Source of the DNA: Streptomyces katrae
GTDB lineage: Bacteria; Actinomycetota; Actinomycetes; Streptomycetales; Streptomycetaceae
DNA length: 64,000 nucleotides
Direction of reading: 5' to 3'
NCBI RefSeq assembly: GCF_002028425.1
Contig: NZ_CP020042.1
Location: 1,798,001 to 1,862,000, forward strand
A model generated the notes under the pieces. It saw nothing but the letters and a program-made list of their open reading frames with translations, had not been told where the DNA came from and made no database searches. The position numbers and the translations under genes were made by a program. Each line of letters opens with the position of its first letter. Positions within the stretch are counted from its first letter, which is position 1. This document shows, one piece after another, positions 52,263-62,505 of the stretch.

Positions 52263-52873
52263 GCGGCCACCCCCTCGGCCGCCGCCGTACGGGCGCCGCG
52301 CACCGGGAGCGCGCGCCGCCAGCCGACGTAGCCGGCCACGCACAGGGCCAGGAAGCCCACGTAGAGGACCGAGGTCAGGTACAGCCCCTTGTAGGCGTAC
52401 AGCGGGACGTAGACGAGGTCGGCGGCGATCCACAGCCACCAGGACTCCAGGAGCTTGCGGCACTGCCCGTAGGTGGCCATGAGCGAGAGGGCGGTGGTGA
52501 GCGCGTCCCAGAAGGGGACGGTGGAGTCGCTGACCCGGCCGAGGAGCAGGGTCAGCGCGGCCGTCCCCACCGCCCCCGCCGCGAGCAGCCAGAGCCATTC
52601 GGCGCGCGTGGTGCGGCGCACCGGCAGGGCCTCGGCGGTTCCTGGTCCACCCCCGTGGGTCCAGGACCACCAGCCGTACGCGGCGAGGGCGATGAAGACG
52701 ATCTGCAGCCCGGCGTCGGCGTAGAGGCCGGCCTGGGTGAACAGGACGATGAAGAACACGTTGTTGGCGATGCCGACCGGCCAGTTGGCGACGTGCTGCC
52801 GCGCCACCAGCCAGACGCACAGGGCGCCCGTGGCGAAGCCGAGGATCTCGGTCCAGCTCATGTACCAGCCCAT
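52259..52873 (-). CDS. pnuC: PnuC-type nicotinamide riboside/NMN transporter
   Basis: 204 aa with about seven membrane segments (SWTEILGFATGALCVWLV, NVFFIVLFTQAGLYADAGL, WWLWIAADLVYVPLYAYKG). The Trp- and Tyr-rich loops and YGWWSW segment are typical of PnuC. Brings pyridine nucleosides into the cell. First gene of the operon, 20 bp after a palindromic operator; AAAGGGAG precedes it. A downstream in-frame ATG four codons in is possible. Confidence 0.9.
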   Translation of the reverse strand: MGWYMSWTEILGFATGALCVWLVARQHVANWPVGIANNVFFIVLFTQAGLYADAGLQIVFIALAAYGWWSWTHGGGPGTAEALPVRRTTRAEWLWLLAAGAVGTAALTLLLGRVSDSTVPFWDALTTALSLMATYGQCRKLLESWWLWIAADLVYVPLYAYKGLYLTSVLYVGFLALCVAGYVGWRRALPVRGARTAAAEGVAA

Positions 52874-52890
52874 GGGGCCACCCGCTCCCT

Positions 52891-52913
52891 TTAATAGTCA
52901 GCCTGACTATAAA
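52891..52913. promoter_or_regulatory. Palindromic operator candidate for NrtR
   Basis: ATAGTCAG-C-CTGACTAT (52894-52910), a perfect 8-1-8 palindrome, extended by TT/AA at the ends. It starts 20 bp from the pnuC start and so overlaps the promoter region. It is the only such site seen near this operon. Confidence 0.6.
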
Positions 52914-52979
52914 CAGGGGCGGGAAGCCCCGGCAAGGTGCGCGCGGGACCTGCGTGCGGGGCCTGCGTGCGAAAACGCG

Positions 52980-53012
52980 GAAGCCCGCGGTGCCGGTGGC
53001 ACCGCGGGCTTC
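52980..53012 (-). terminator. Terminator downstream of rluB
   Basis: Perfect 15-bp stem (52980-52994 with 52998-53012), loop GGT, followed on the minus strand by TTTT. Classic intrinsic terminator, 20 bases after the rluB stop. Confidence 0.87.
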
Positions 53013-53031
53013 GCAGGGGTGTCGGGGGCGG

Positions 53032-54270
53032 CTAGAGGCCGACCTCGCGCATGAGCATGCCGACCTCGGTGTTGGTCAGGCGGCGCAGCCAGCCGGACTT
53101 CTGGTCGCCGAGCTCGATGGGGCCGAAGGCGGTCCGGACGAGCTTGTCGACCGGGAAGCCGGCCTCGGCCAGCATCCGGCGGACGATGTGCTTGCGGCCC
53201 TCGTGGAGGGTCACCTCGACCAGGTAGTTCTTGCCGACCTGGTCGACGACGCGGAAGTTGTCGGCCCGGGCATAGCCGTCCTCCAGCTCGATGCCGTCCT
53301 TGAGCCGCTTGCCGATGTCGCGCGGCAGGGAGCCGGTGATCGCGGCGACGTAGGTCTTCTGCACGCCGTACTTGGGGTGCGTGAGGCGGTGGGCCAGCTC
53401 ACCGTGGTTGGTGAGGAGGATGATGCCCTCGGTCTCGGTGTCGAGCCGGCCGACGTGGAAGAGGCGGGTCTCGCGGTTGGTGACGTAGTCGCCCAGGCAC
53501 TGGCGGCCGTCCGGGTCCTCCATGGTGGAGACGACGCCGGCCGGCTTGTTCAGCGCGAAGAACAGGAACGACTGGGTGGCGACGGTCAGGCCGTCCACCT
53601 TGATCTCGTCCTTCGGCTGGACGCGCTTGCCCTGCTCCGTGACGATCTCGCCGTTCACCTCGACGCGGGCCTGCTCGATCAGCTCCTCGCAGGCGCGGCG
53701 CGAGCCCATGCCGGCCCGGGCCAGCACCTTCTGCAGCCGCTCGCCCTCCAGCTCGGCGCCGGGGAAGGTCTTCGGGGTCTTGATCACGGGCTTGTCGGCG
53801 TACCGGTCGCGCACCCGCTCCTCGATCCGCGCGTCCAGCTCGCGGGGGCGGGACTGGCCGCTGCGGCTGCCCGGACCGCGGCGCGGGCCGCCGGCCCCGC
53901 CGATACCGGGGGTCTTGGAGGTCTTGGGGCCACCCTTGGCCCCGCCGCGCGCGGCCGCGCCGCGGGCACCGCCGCCACCGGCCTTGGGGCCGCTGCGGCT
54001 GCGCTCGCCCTCGGGGCCCACGTCGTAGCGGCGCTCCTCGGGACGGGGGTTGCGGGGACGCTGGGGCGCCTGGTCGCGGTCGCGGCCGCGACCCGCGGAG
54101 CCTCCGCCCTGGTACCCGCCGGAGGAGCTGCCGCCGCGGGAGCCGCCCCCGCCGGAGGAGCCGCCACCGCGGTAGCCACCGCCGCCGGAGCCGCCGCGGG
54201 AGCCACCGCGTCCGCCGCCACCGCCGCCGCTGTTCCTGTTGCCGCCGTTGCCGTTGCCGCTGCTTCGCAT
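53032..54270 (-). CDS. rluB: Large subunit rRNA pseudouridine synthase RluB-like
   Basis: 412 aa from ATG 54270, sharing one base with the scpB stop (TGATG). Residues 1-170 are Gly/Ser/Arg-rich and disordered. An S4 RNA-binding domain (about 185-235; ERLQKVLARAGMGSRRACEEL) precedes the RluA-type catalytic domain with GRLDTETEGIILLTNHG (catalytic Asp). It modifies 23S rRNA uridine. Co-transcribed after scpA and scpB. The Gly-Ser-Arg tail could be an RNA-binding extension. Confidence 0.92.
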   Translation of the reverse strand: MRSSGNGNGGNRNSGGGGGGRGGSRGGSGGGGYRGGGSSGGGGSRGGSSSGGYQGGGSAGRGRDRDQAPQRPRNPRPEERRYDVGPEGERSRSGPKAGGGGARGAAARGGAKGGPKTSKTPGIGGAGGPRRGPGSRSGQSRPRELDARIEERVRDRYADKPVIKTPKTFPGAELEGERLQKVLARAGMGSRRACEELIEQARVEVNGEIVTEQGKRVQPKDEIKVDGLTVATQSFLFFALNKPAGVVSTMEDPDGRQCLGDYVTNRETRLFHVGRLDTETEGIILLTNHGELAHRLTHPKYGVQKTYVAAITGSLPRDIGKRLKDGIELEDGYARADNFRVVDQVGKNYLVEVTLHEGRKHIVRRMLAEAGFPVDKLVRTAFGPIELGDQKSGWLRRLTNTEVGMLMREVGL

Positions 54271-54890
54271 CAAAGTTCCGTCGTCTTGTCGTCGTCTACG
54301 TCAGTGTCCGGTGCGTCCGGATCGAACGACGGCACACCTTCTTGCGTCTCGGCTTCGATCGCGTCCGCCTCGGGGAGGAAGGGCGCGAGCTCCGGGAGCT
54401 CGTCCAGGCCTCGCAGGCCCATCCGCTCCAGAAAGTAGTTCGTCGTCCTGTACAGGATCGCACCTGTTTCGGGTTCCGTGCCCGCCTCGGCCACCAGACC
54501 CCTCTGGAGCAGGGTCCGCATGACCCCGTCGCAGTTGACCCCGCGGACCGCCGAGACCCTTGAGCGGCTCACCGGCTGGCGGTACGCGACGACCGCGAGG
54601 GTCTCCAGGGCCGCCTGGGTGAGGCGGGCCTGCTGGCCGTCCAGGACGAAGGCCTCGACGGCCTCCGCGTACTCGGGCCGGGTGTAGAACCGCCAGCCCC
54701 CGGCGACCAGGCGCAGCTCGAAGCCCCTGCGCTGGACGGTGTACTCGTCGGCGAGGGCGGCGAGGGCGTCGGCGACCTCGCGGGGGGTGCGTCCGAGCAC
54801 CTTGGCCAGGTGCTCGGCGGTGGCGGGCTCGTCCACCACCATCAGAACGGCCTCCAGGGCCCCCTTCAGCTCCGTCGTCGTCCCGGTCAC
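54270..54890 (-). CDS. scpB: Segregation and condensation protein B
   Basis: 206 aa from GTG 54890, overlapping the scpA stop as GTGA. Two winged-helix modules (LAKVLGRTPREVADALAAL; YRQPVSRSRVSAVRGVNCDG) typical of ScpB. Forms the SMC-ScpAB condensin-like complex that compacts chromosomes. The C-terminal tail is acidic. Confidence 0.94.
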   Translation of the reverse strand: MTGTTTELKGALEAVLMVVDEPATAEHLAKVLGRTPREVADALAALADEYTVQRRGFELRLVAGGWRFYTRPEYAEAVEAFVLDGQQARLTQAALETLAVVAYRQPVSRSRVSAVRGVNCDGVMRTLLQRGLVAEAGTEPETGAILYRTTNYFLERMGLRGLDELPELAPFLPEADAIEAETQEGVPSFDPDAPDTDVDDDKTTEL

Positions 54891-55978
54891 TCGGACACCT
54901 CCACCACTCGGTCGAACTCGTCGGTCACGGTCGGCATGCCGTCGCCGTCCCCGCCGCACCAGCGGACGGTGAGGGTGAGCAGGGCCTCCTCCTGGTCGAG
55001 GACCACGGCCTTCTCCCGGTAGAGCTCCAGGAGCGCCAGGAAGCGGGCCACGACGGTGAGGGTGTCCGGGGCGTCCTCGGTCAGCTCCCGGAACGTCGCC
55101 TCGCCGCGCGCCTTCAGCAGGCGCACGACGAGACCCGCCTGCTCGCGGACGCTGACCAGCGGGGCGTGGATGTGGTCGACGTAGACCTCGGGCTTGGCCC
55201 GGGGCTGCATGGCCTTGACGGCGAGGCGGGCGAGGCCGTCGGCGCCGATGCCGAGGACCACCTCCGGCAGCAGCTCGGCGTGGTGCGGCTCCAGCCCGAC
55301 GGTCCGGGGGTAGCGGCGGGCCTCGTCGGCGGCGCGGTGCTCGAAGATCTCGGCGATCCGCTTGTACGCGCGGTACTGGAGCAGCCGGGCGAACAGCAGG
55401 TCCCGGGCCTCCAGCAGCGCGAGGTCGGCCTCGTCCTCCACCTCGGCGGCGGGCAGCAGCCGGGCGGCCTTGAGGTCGAGGAGGGTGGCGGCGACGACCA
55501 GGAACTCGGTGGTCTGGTCGAGGTCCCAGTCGGGGCCCATGGCGCGGATGTGCGCCATGAACTCGTCGGTGACCTTGGAGAGGGCGACCTCGGTGACGTC
55601 GAGCTTGTGCCGTGAGATCAGCTGGAGCAGCAGGTCGAAGGGGCCCTCGAAGTTGTCGAGCCGGAGCGTGAACCGGCCGTCGGCGGCGTCGGGGGGCGTG
55701 TCGGCGGCGTCGGGGGCATCGACCGCGCCGCCCCGGCCGGACCCGGTGTCGGTGTCGGGGGCCGTCTCCGCGGGGGCCGCCTCCGCCGTGTCGGGGGCCG
55801 TCCCGGGCTCCGGGAGCCGTTCCGGCGGCCCTACGGGGGATCCGGCGGCTTCGTGGTCGCGCGGGGTGGCATCGGCGCCCCCCGGGCCCTCGGGCCCCGC
55901 AGCGGGCGCCTCAGCGGGTTCCGCCGGGGTGCCGGGGCCGTGCCCCAGGGGGCGGCGGGGGGTGGGGTTCGGGGGCAT
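54887..55978 (-). CDS. scpA: Segregation and condensation protein A
   Basis: 363 aa from ATG 55978. A Pro/Ala/Glu-rich first ~100 residues is followed by the kleisin core (FTLRLDNFEGPFDLLLQLI; LDVTEVALSKVTDEFMAHI) and the C-terminal winged helix that binds the SMC head. Links SMC and ScpB. Start is upstream of the conserved domain; a longer reading from 56113 adds low-complexity sequence only. Confidence 0.93.
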   Translation of the reverse strand: MPPNPTPRRPLGHGPGTPAEPAEAPAAGPEGPGGADATPRDHEAAGSPVGPPERLPEPGTAPDTAEAAPAETAPDTDTGSGRGGAVDAPDAADTPPDAADGRFTLRLDNFEGPFDLLLQLISRHKLDVTEVALSKVTDEFMAHIRAMGPDWDLDQTTEFLVVAATLLDLKAARLLPAAEVEDEADLALLEARDLLFARLLQYRAYKRIAEIFEHRAADEARRYPRTVGLEPHHAELLPEVVLGIGADGLARLAVKAMQPRAKPEVYVDHIHAPLVSVREQAGLVVRLLKARGEATFRELTEDAPDTLTVVARFLALLELYREKAVVLDQEEALLTLTVRWCGGDGDGMPTVTDEFDRVVEVSE

Positions 55979-56346
55979 GCGGGTCCAGGGTGGTGCGGTG
56001 TGACTGCCGGGCGGCCCTTGCAGCCTAGGCCCTGGCCGGGCGATTCCCGGCCCACCACCGTGCGCGGGGCAGGGGTGCCGCTGCGCGGGGCAGGCCCCTC
56101 CCCGCCCTTCCACCGTTCCCCGGGCGCCGCCCGGACCCTCCGCCGGCTACCGCCGGGAGGTGCCCCCGGGCGAGGCTGGAAGACCCGGGGCTCCGCCCCG
56201 GACCCCGGACGTGCGCTCCGCGCACGTGCGCTCAAACGCCGCGCGGGCTGGAATTGCCGTGCCGCCGCAGGATCCTGCCCCAGCCCCAGAACGGGGGCCG
56301 CGGCTCCCCGGGGAACGGCGGAAGGCCGGGAACGGCCTCCGCGGGC
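55979..56346. other. Gene-free gap upstream of scpA with dispersed repeat
   Basis: 368 bp without a credible gene. It holds the same GGGGCTCCGCCCC block (56187-56199) as the 40.07-kb repeat, a perfect hairpin ACGTGCGC-TCC-GCGCACGT (56209-56227) and CAAACGCC. It likely contains the scpA promoter, which I cannot pinpoint. Confidence 0.5.
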
Positions 56347-56856
56347 TCAGCGGCCCCGCAGGCGGCGGACCAGGATGCTGGCGTCGCCCCTCGATTCGAG
56401 GTCCGCCAGGACGACCGCGACCGCCTCGCGGACGATCCGGCCCCGGTCGACCGCGAGCCCGTGCTCCCCGCGGAGCACCAGCCGGGCGTGCTCCAGGTCC
56501 ATCAGCTCCTCCGCGGAGACGTAGACCGTGATCTTCTCGTCGTGCCGCTCGCGCCCGCTCGGCCGGCGGTTCGCACCCCGGCCCTGGCCCTTGCCCTGGC
56601 GCGGCCCCGGAGCGCCGGCACCGACGCCGCCGCCCGCACCGCCGGCAGAACCTTCCTGCGGCCTGCGCTGCGCGCCCACGCCCGGGCCGTCCCCGGTGGT
56701 CCTCGCCGTGCCGTCCGCCGGTGCGGCCGCCGCGTGCTCCGTACCGCCGCCCGCCACCGCCGGCGACGCCTCCTCGGCGCCCCGCCGGGGCGAGGACGAC
56801 TGGAGGGCCATCCCCCCGGTCGTGCGGAACAGTTCGTCGGCGCCGGGCAGACTCAC
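56347..56856 (-). CDS. Small RHH-like protein coupled to ParA
   Basis: 169 aa from GTG 56856, overlapping the parA stop as GTGA. First ~100 residues Pro/Gly/Ala/Arg-rich; the conserved C-terminal part (TVYVSAEELMDLEHARLVL; DRGRIVREAVAVVLADLES) looks like a ribbon-helix-helix module. Small RHH proteins often serve as the centromere-binding partner of ParA-type ATPases. No ParB (HTH) homologue sits next to it. Role inferred. Confidence 0.7.
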   Translation of the reverse strand: MSLPGADELFRTTGGMALQSSSPRRGAEEASPAVAGGGTEHAAAAPADGTARTTGDGPGVGAQRRPQEGSAGGAGGGVGAGAPGPRQGKGQGRGANRRPSGRERHDEKITVYVSAEELMDLEHARLVLRGEHGLAVDRGRIVREAVAVVLADLESRGDASILVRRLRGR

Positions 56857-58013
56857 TCGGCGGGACACCGGGCGAGCACCTCCCTGGCCAGCTGGCGGTA
56901 GGCGGCGGCGCCGACGGAGTTGGAGGCGTACGTGGTGATCGGCTCGCCGGCGACCGTGGTCTCCGGGAAGCGCACGGTCCGGCCGATGACCGTGTGGTAG
57001 ACGTGGTCGTCGAAGGCCTCGACCACGCGCGCCAGCACCTCCCGGCTGTGCACCGTACGGGAGTCGTACATCGTGGCGAGGATGCCGTCGAGCTCCAGCT
57101 CCGGGTTGAGCCGTTCCTGGACCTTCTCGATGGTCTCGGTCAGCAGCGCCACACCGCGCAGTGCGAAGAACTCGCATTCCAGCGGGACGATGACCTTGTG
57201 AGCCGCCGTCAGGGCGTTCACGGTCAGCAGGCCCAGCGAGGGCTGACAGTCGATCACGATGTAGTCGTAGTCGTTCATCAGCGGCTTGAGCGCCCGCTGC
57301 AGCGTCGACTCGCGCGCGACCTCGCTGACCAGCTGCACCTCGGCGGCGGACAGGTCGATGTTGCTCGGCAGCAGGTCCATGTTGGGGACCGCCGTCTTCA
57401 GCAGCACCTCGTCGGCCGACATGCCCCGCTCCATGAGCAGGTTGTAGACCGTCAGGTCGAGTTCCATCGGGTTCACGCCGAGGCCCACGGACAGCGCGCC
57501 CTGCGGGTCGAAGTCGACGAGCAGCACGCGGCGCCCGTACTCGGCGAGCGCGGCACCCAGGTTGATGGTCGACGTGGTCTTGCCGACGCCGCCCTTCTGG
57601 TTGCACATCGCGATGATCTTCGCCGGACCGTGGTCGGTCAGCGGGCCCGGGATCGGGAAGTACGGCAGCGGACGCCCGGTCGGGCCGATGCGCTCGCGGC
57701 GCTGGCGGGCAGCGTCGGGCGCGAGGGTGGCCGCGTACTCGGGGTCGGGCTCGTACTCCGCGTCGGGGTCGTAGAAGTGCCCCTCGGGCACCTGGTCGTA
57801 GTCGGCGAAACCAATGGGCGCATCGCCGCTGTGGTCGCCGGCCGTGGAGTTCACGTCTAGGCCGTCCATGCTCTTTTGGGGCGTCGTCATGTGCTGGTGG
57901 TTTGCGAAGGTGCGGACCGCGACGGAGCCGACAGCTTCGAGCCCGGCGGAACTCTGGGTCCCCTCGGGCGTCCCTGCTCGACCACCCCCAGGAGCAAATG
58001 TCGACTCATTCAC
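56853..58013 (-). CDS. ParA/Soj-family ATPase (second copy)
   Basis: 386 aa from GTG 58013 (AGGAGG 11 nt upstream; an ATG at residue 42 is an alternative). ParA signature: CNQKGGVGKTTS (deviant Walker A, about 137) and VDFDPQGALSV. About 130 residues of acidic, disordered N-terminus. Walker-type ParAs position or segregate DNA and protein cargo. The main Streptomyces parAB pair is normally near oriC, so this is a second family member. Forms a two-gene operon with the RHH-like gene. Confidence 0.88.
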   Translation of the reverse strand: MNESTFAPGGGRAGTPEGTQSSAGLEAVGSVAVRTFANHQHMTTPQKSMDGLDVNSTAGDHSGDAPIGFADYDQVPEGHFYDPDAEYEPDPEYAATLAPDAARQRRERIGPTGRPLPYFPIPGPLTDHGPAKIIAMCNQKGGVGKTTSTINLGAALAEYGRRVLLVDFDPQGALSVGLGVNPMELDLTVYNLLMERGMSADEVLLKTAVPNMDLLPSNIDLSAAEVQLVSEVARESTLQRALKPLMNDYDYIVIDCQPSLGLLTVNALTAAHKVIVPLECEFFALRGVALLTETIEKVQERLNPELELDGILATMYDSRTVHSREVLARVVEAFDDHVYHTVIGRTVRFPETTVAGEPITTYASNSVGAAAYRQLAREVLARCPAE

Positions 58014-58339
58014 AAGTCGTCTTACCTCCTCGGGCGTGACCAGGACACTTATCGATAGGTCAGCGTTGCACCATGCCGACGGTTGGCGACTCTATGGCGT
58101 GTCACCGCTCAGCGGCAACACAATCCGCCGGACCCGGCACGATGTGTCGGCAACCGAACACCACTCTGTCAAGGGCGTGCGCGCTGTCGCTGGGAAGTTT
58201 CGCGGGTGCGCGAAAGGGTTAAAGGGTTACGTTCGAGGCGAGTTGAACGGCCTGAGCGGCCGGGCCGCAAACGCGTCCGGCCGGACCTTGCGGGCAAGGT
58301 CCGGCCGGAGACGTGAGATTGACGTCAGTCGTTGACGGT
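58014..58339. other. Gap between parA and ald with terminator
   Basis: No gene visible. It contains the promoter region of parA and, near 58276-58309, the ald terminator. A short stretch with GGGTTAAAGGG (about 58216) is the AT-richest part. Confidence 0.5.
58276..58309 (-). terminator. Terminator downstream of ald
   Basis: Perfect 15-bp stem (58276-58290 with 58295-58309) around CGGG, about 30 bases past the ald stop. Confidence 0.85.
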
Positions 58340-59455
<1,116 letters not shown>

Positions 59456-59607
59456 CGTCGATCACGGTCCTTGACTCAGGGGATGTTACGGGGCACTTCC
59501 ATACATACCCGCCCACAAGAACGCGCAACGGGATGCACCACTGGATGTCGTGGTGAAGCCAGTCTAATGAAGGATGAGGCGCTGTCTAGCCTTGCAAACC
59601 AATAATT

Positions 59608-61581
59608 TCAGTCGGAGCCACTGCGGATTTCGCAGGCTGCGGGGTCGTCTCCCAGCAATCTGTCGGCCGCCGACCGGTGCAGCCGGGCGGCCGCCGGGTC
59701 GCCGAGGCGGTCCAGCGTGTCGGCGAGGCGGACCTGGAGCGCGGCCTGCAGCCGCAGGTCCCCGGCACGGCGCGCGAGCTCGATCGCCTCGCGGCAGGTG
59801 TGCAGCGATTCCTCGGGCCGCCCGGCGTACTCCTGGACGCGCGCCATCTCGCTCAACGCCTTTGCCTGCCCCGGGACATCGGCCAGCCGGCGGTAGCCCG
59901 CGGCGGCCGCGCGCCAGCTGCGCAGCGCCTCCCCGTAGCGGCCCGCGTAGGTGTGCACGTTGCCGAGCCGCCCGTACAGCCGGGCCTCGTCCGCCCGCTC
60001 CCCCCGCGCGAGGGCGTGGGCCAGGGCGCGGCCGAACCAGTCGGAGGCCCTCGGCCAGTCCGCCAGCTCCTGGTAGGCACCGCCTACGGATTCCATCGCG
60101 CGGCCGGTCGCGTACGGGTCCTTCGCGGCCTTTCCGGCGGCCAGCGCGGCCCGGTACCGCTCCAGCGCCTCGTGGGTGCGGCCGGTCGCGGCGTCCAGGT
60201 CGGCCAGGTTCAGCAGGGCCGCGGCCTGCTCCCGGTACAGGTGGCGGCGCTCCGCCACGCCGAGCACGAGCCGGTGCAGCCCGTACAGCTCGGGGGCGGC
60301 CTCCTCGGTGCCCCGGTGCGCGGCCAGGGCTCTGACCAGTGCGGAGACCAGTCTGCGGGCCAGGGTGTCCAGGCCGCCGTCGGCCACGGCCAGGGTGGCG
60401 GAGGCGGTCAGCGCGGGCAGCCGGGTGTCCAGCCAGGTGACGGCGGCCCGCCGGTCGGGGAAGCGGAGGGCGCGCGGGAGCCCGTCCAGGGCCTCCCGCG
60501 CCTCGGCGGCCTCCTCCTCGGGCAGCTCGGCCATGGCCCGGCAGGAGGTCAGCAGGCGCACGGTCCGCTCCAGCATCCGGGCCCGGGCCAGCTGCACCTC
60601 GGCGGGCCGCTCCTTGGACTCCAGCAGGGACCGGAGGAAGGGCGCGAGGCAGCCGGGGAGCCGGAAGAGGCCGTCGCGTTCGTGCCGTACGAGGCCCAGC
60701 CGGGCGAAGTCCTCCAGGGTGGACTGGGCCGCGGCCACGGAGCAGCCCGCGAGGGCGGAGGTGGTGTGGGAGTCGAGCATCCCGGCGGGGGCGAGCGGCA
60801 GCAGGCGGACGGTGCGCTGGGCGGGCTGCGGGAGGGACTCGTAGACGATCCGGAAGGCGCGGCCGAGCGGGCCGGAGGTGCCCGGGGGCATCTCGTGGAG
60901 CTGCTTGGCCAGGTCGGCGACGGCGGCCTTGGGGTGCGTGGCGAGCCAGCCGCCCGCCAGGGTGAGCACGGCCGGCAGCCCCCCGCACTCCTCGGCAAGG
61001 TCCTCGGCGGCGGTCGGGTCGACGGTGATCCGGGTGTCCCCGATGATCCGGCCGAGCAGGGCGACGGCGGAGGCGGTGTCCAGCCCGCCGAGGGTGCAGG
61101 GACGGACGTCGGGGATGCCGGTGAGGGGGCCCTCGGCGGTGACGACGACCAGGCACTCGGGGGTGTCGGGGAGCAGGGCGTCGACCTGGTGGGGGTCGGC
61201 GGCGTCGTCGAGCAGCAGGATCGCCCGCCGGTTCCTGAGGGTTTCGCGCAGGGCGGCGCTGAGGTCGTCCTCGCAGGCGCCGGGCGGGGTGCGCTCCCCG
61301 AGGCCCTCCAGCAGGGTGCGGACGGCCCGATCGGTCTCCAGGGGTTCGCCGCCGGGGGCGCTGAGCCGGACGCGGACCAGGCCGTCGGGGTATTCGTCGG
61401 CGACCTCGCGCACGAAGGCCTCGGCGAGGGCGGTCCGGCCGGAGCCGGGGCGTCCGGCGACGAGCAGCACCCGCGCGCGGGGCGACTTGGCCTTGCGGCC
61501 GGAGAGGGTGTCGAGCCCGGTCCGCGCGATGTCCTCGCGCAGCTCCTTCAGCTCACGCCGCCGCCCGACGAAATCCGCCAC
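59608..61581 (-). CDS. NB-ARC/TPR protein (AfsR-like without DNA-binding domain)
   Basis: 657 aa from GTG 61581 (GAGAGGAG 7 nt upstream). P-loop VAGRPGSGRTALAEAF near residue 37 (the usual GK[ST] is GRT: lysine replaced by Arg), Walker B-like ILLLDDAADPHQV, NB-ARC-like GLPAVLTLAGGW, then a TPR-rich C-terminal half (ALERYRAALAAGKAAKD; ALRSWRAAAAGYRRL). It resembles STAND signalling proteins such as the AfsR middle and end without the SARP head. Function unknown. Confidence 0.82.
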   Translation of the reverse strand: MADFVGRRRELKELREDIARTGLDTLSGRKAKSPRARVLLVAGRPGSGRTALAEAFVREVADEYPDGLVRVRLSAPGGEPLETDRAVRTLLEGLGERTPPGACEDDLSAALRETLRNRRAILLLDDAADPHQVDALLPDTPECLVVVTAEGPLTGIPDVRPCTLGGLDTASAVALLGRIIGDTRITVDPTAAEDLAEECGGLPAVLTLAGGWLATHPKAAVADLAKQLHEMPPGTSGPLGRAFRIVYESLPQPAQRTVRLLPLAPAGMLDSHTTSALAGCSVAAAQSTLEDFARLGLVRHERDGLFRLPGCLAPFLRSLLESKERPAEVQLARARMLERTVRLLTSCRAMAELPEEEAAEAREALDGLPRALRFPDRRAAVTWLDTRLPALTASATLAVADGGLDTLARRLVSALVRALAAHRGTEEAAPELYGLHRLVLGVAERRHLYREQAAALLNLADLDAATGRTHEALERYRAALAAGKAAKDPYATGRAMESVGGAYQELADWPRASDWFGRALAHALARGERADEARLYGRLGNVHTYAGRYGEALRSWRAAAAGYRRLADVPGQAKALSEMARVQEYAGRPEESLHTCREAIELARRAGDLRLQAALQVRLADTLDRLGDPAAARLHRSAADRLLGDDPAACEIRSGSD

Positions 61582-61780
61582 GGATCCGCTCCTCTCCCTG
61601 CCTTCGGGTTGCTGAGCGTAGTTCACGCAGAGCGACGGACCGTGTGGAGCGTGGCCCATAGATCGCCCGATCGGATCAGCGGATGGGCCTACTAATCCCC
61701 CGGGGGCCACTTCCCCCGTTCCCGAAGGGCGGGGCGGGGAGAAGCACCGCGCAGCGGCACCCGCACACCGCCCGGCGGGA

Positions 61781-62431
61781 CTACGCCTCGTACGGCCGGG
61801 CCGGCCACGGGGCGTCCGCCGGGCGGAGGGCGTCGAGGCCCGCCTCGGAGGCGAGGGCGGCCGTCACGGCCAGGACACCCGTCACCAGCGCCGGGTTCCC
61901 GAGCTCGCCGGAGAGGACGCCCCGTACCAGAACCTCCCGCTCCACCCACTCCACCCGCATGTCCGCCTCCTCGGAATCCGTCTCGGCGTAGCGGACCCCG
62001 TCCGCCTCCGCCACGTCCCGCGCGAGGAAGATCCGGACCGCCTCGTCGGAGCCGCCCGGGGAGGCGTAGAAGTCGGCGAGCACCCGCCACTCCCCCGCCT
62101 TGACGTGCGCCTCCTCGTACAGCTCCCGCTGGGCCGCGTGCAGCGGGTTCTCGCCGGGTACGTCGAGCAGCCCGGCCGGCAGCTCCCACAGCCGGCGCCG
62201 CACCGGGTGCCGGTACTGGTTGATCACCAGCACCCGCCCCGCCCCGTCCAGGGCGAGCACGCACACCGACCCCGGGTGCACCTGGTAGTCGCGCCGGGCC
62301 ACGGACCCGTCCGGCATCCGCACCTCGTCGGAGTCGACCGCCGTCTTGGCGCCCTGGAACGGCCGCCTGGTCGACAGGGTCTCCCAGGATTCCGCGGTGT
62401 CCTTGATTGCGGTGCCGGTGTCGATGTCCAT
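61781..62431 (-). CDS. ADP-ribose pyrophosphatase-type Nudix hydrolase
   Basis: 216 aa from ATG 62431 (GGGAGGA 7 nt upstream). Nudix box GLLDVPGENPLHAAQRELYEEAH with the expected G-x5-E-x7-RE-x2-EE spacing; N-terminal DYQVHPGSVCVLALD and NQYRHPVRRRLWELPAG. Hydrolyses ADP-ribose or similar nucleoside diphosphate derivatives. Follows pyrG by 74 bp on the same strand. Confidence 0.9.
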   Translation of the reverse strand: MDIDTGTAIKDTAESWETLSTRRPFQGAKTAVDSDEVRMPDGSVARRDYQVHPGSVCVLALDGAGRVLVINQYRHPVRRRLWELPAGLLDVPGENPLHAAQRELYEEAHVKAGEWRVLADFYASPGGSDEAVRIFLARDVAEADGVRYAETDSEEADMRVEWVEREVLVRGVLSGELGNPALVTGVLAVTAALASEAGLDALRPADAPWPARPYEA

Positions 62432-62505
62432 GCCGATGTCCTCCCACGACGTGCGACGGCCGGGATACGGAAGATCCGTACCCCGGCCGTCTACGTTACC
62501 GAGCG

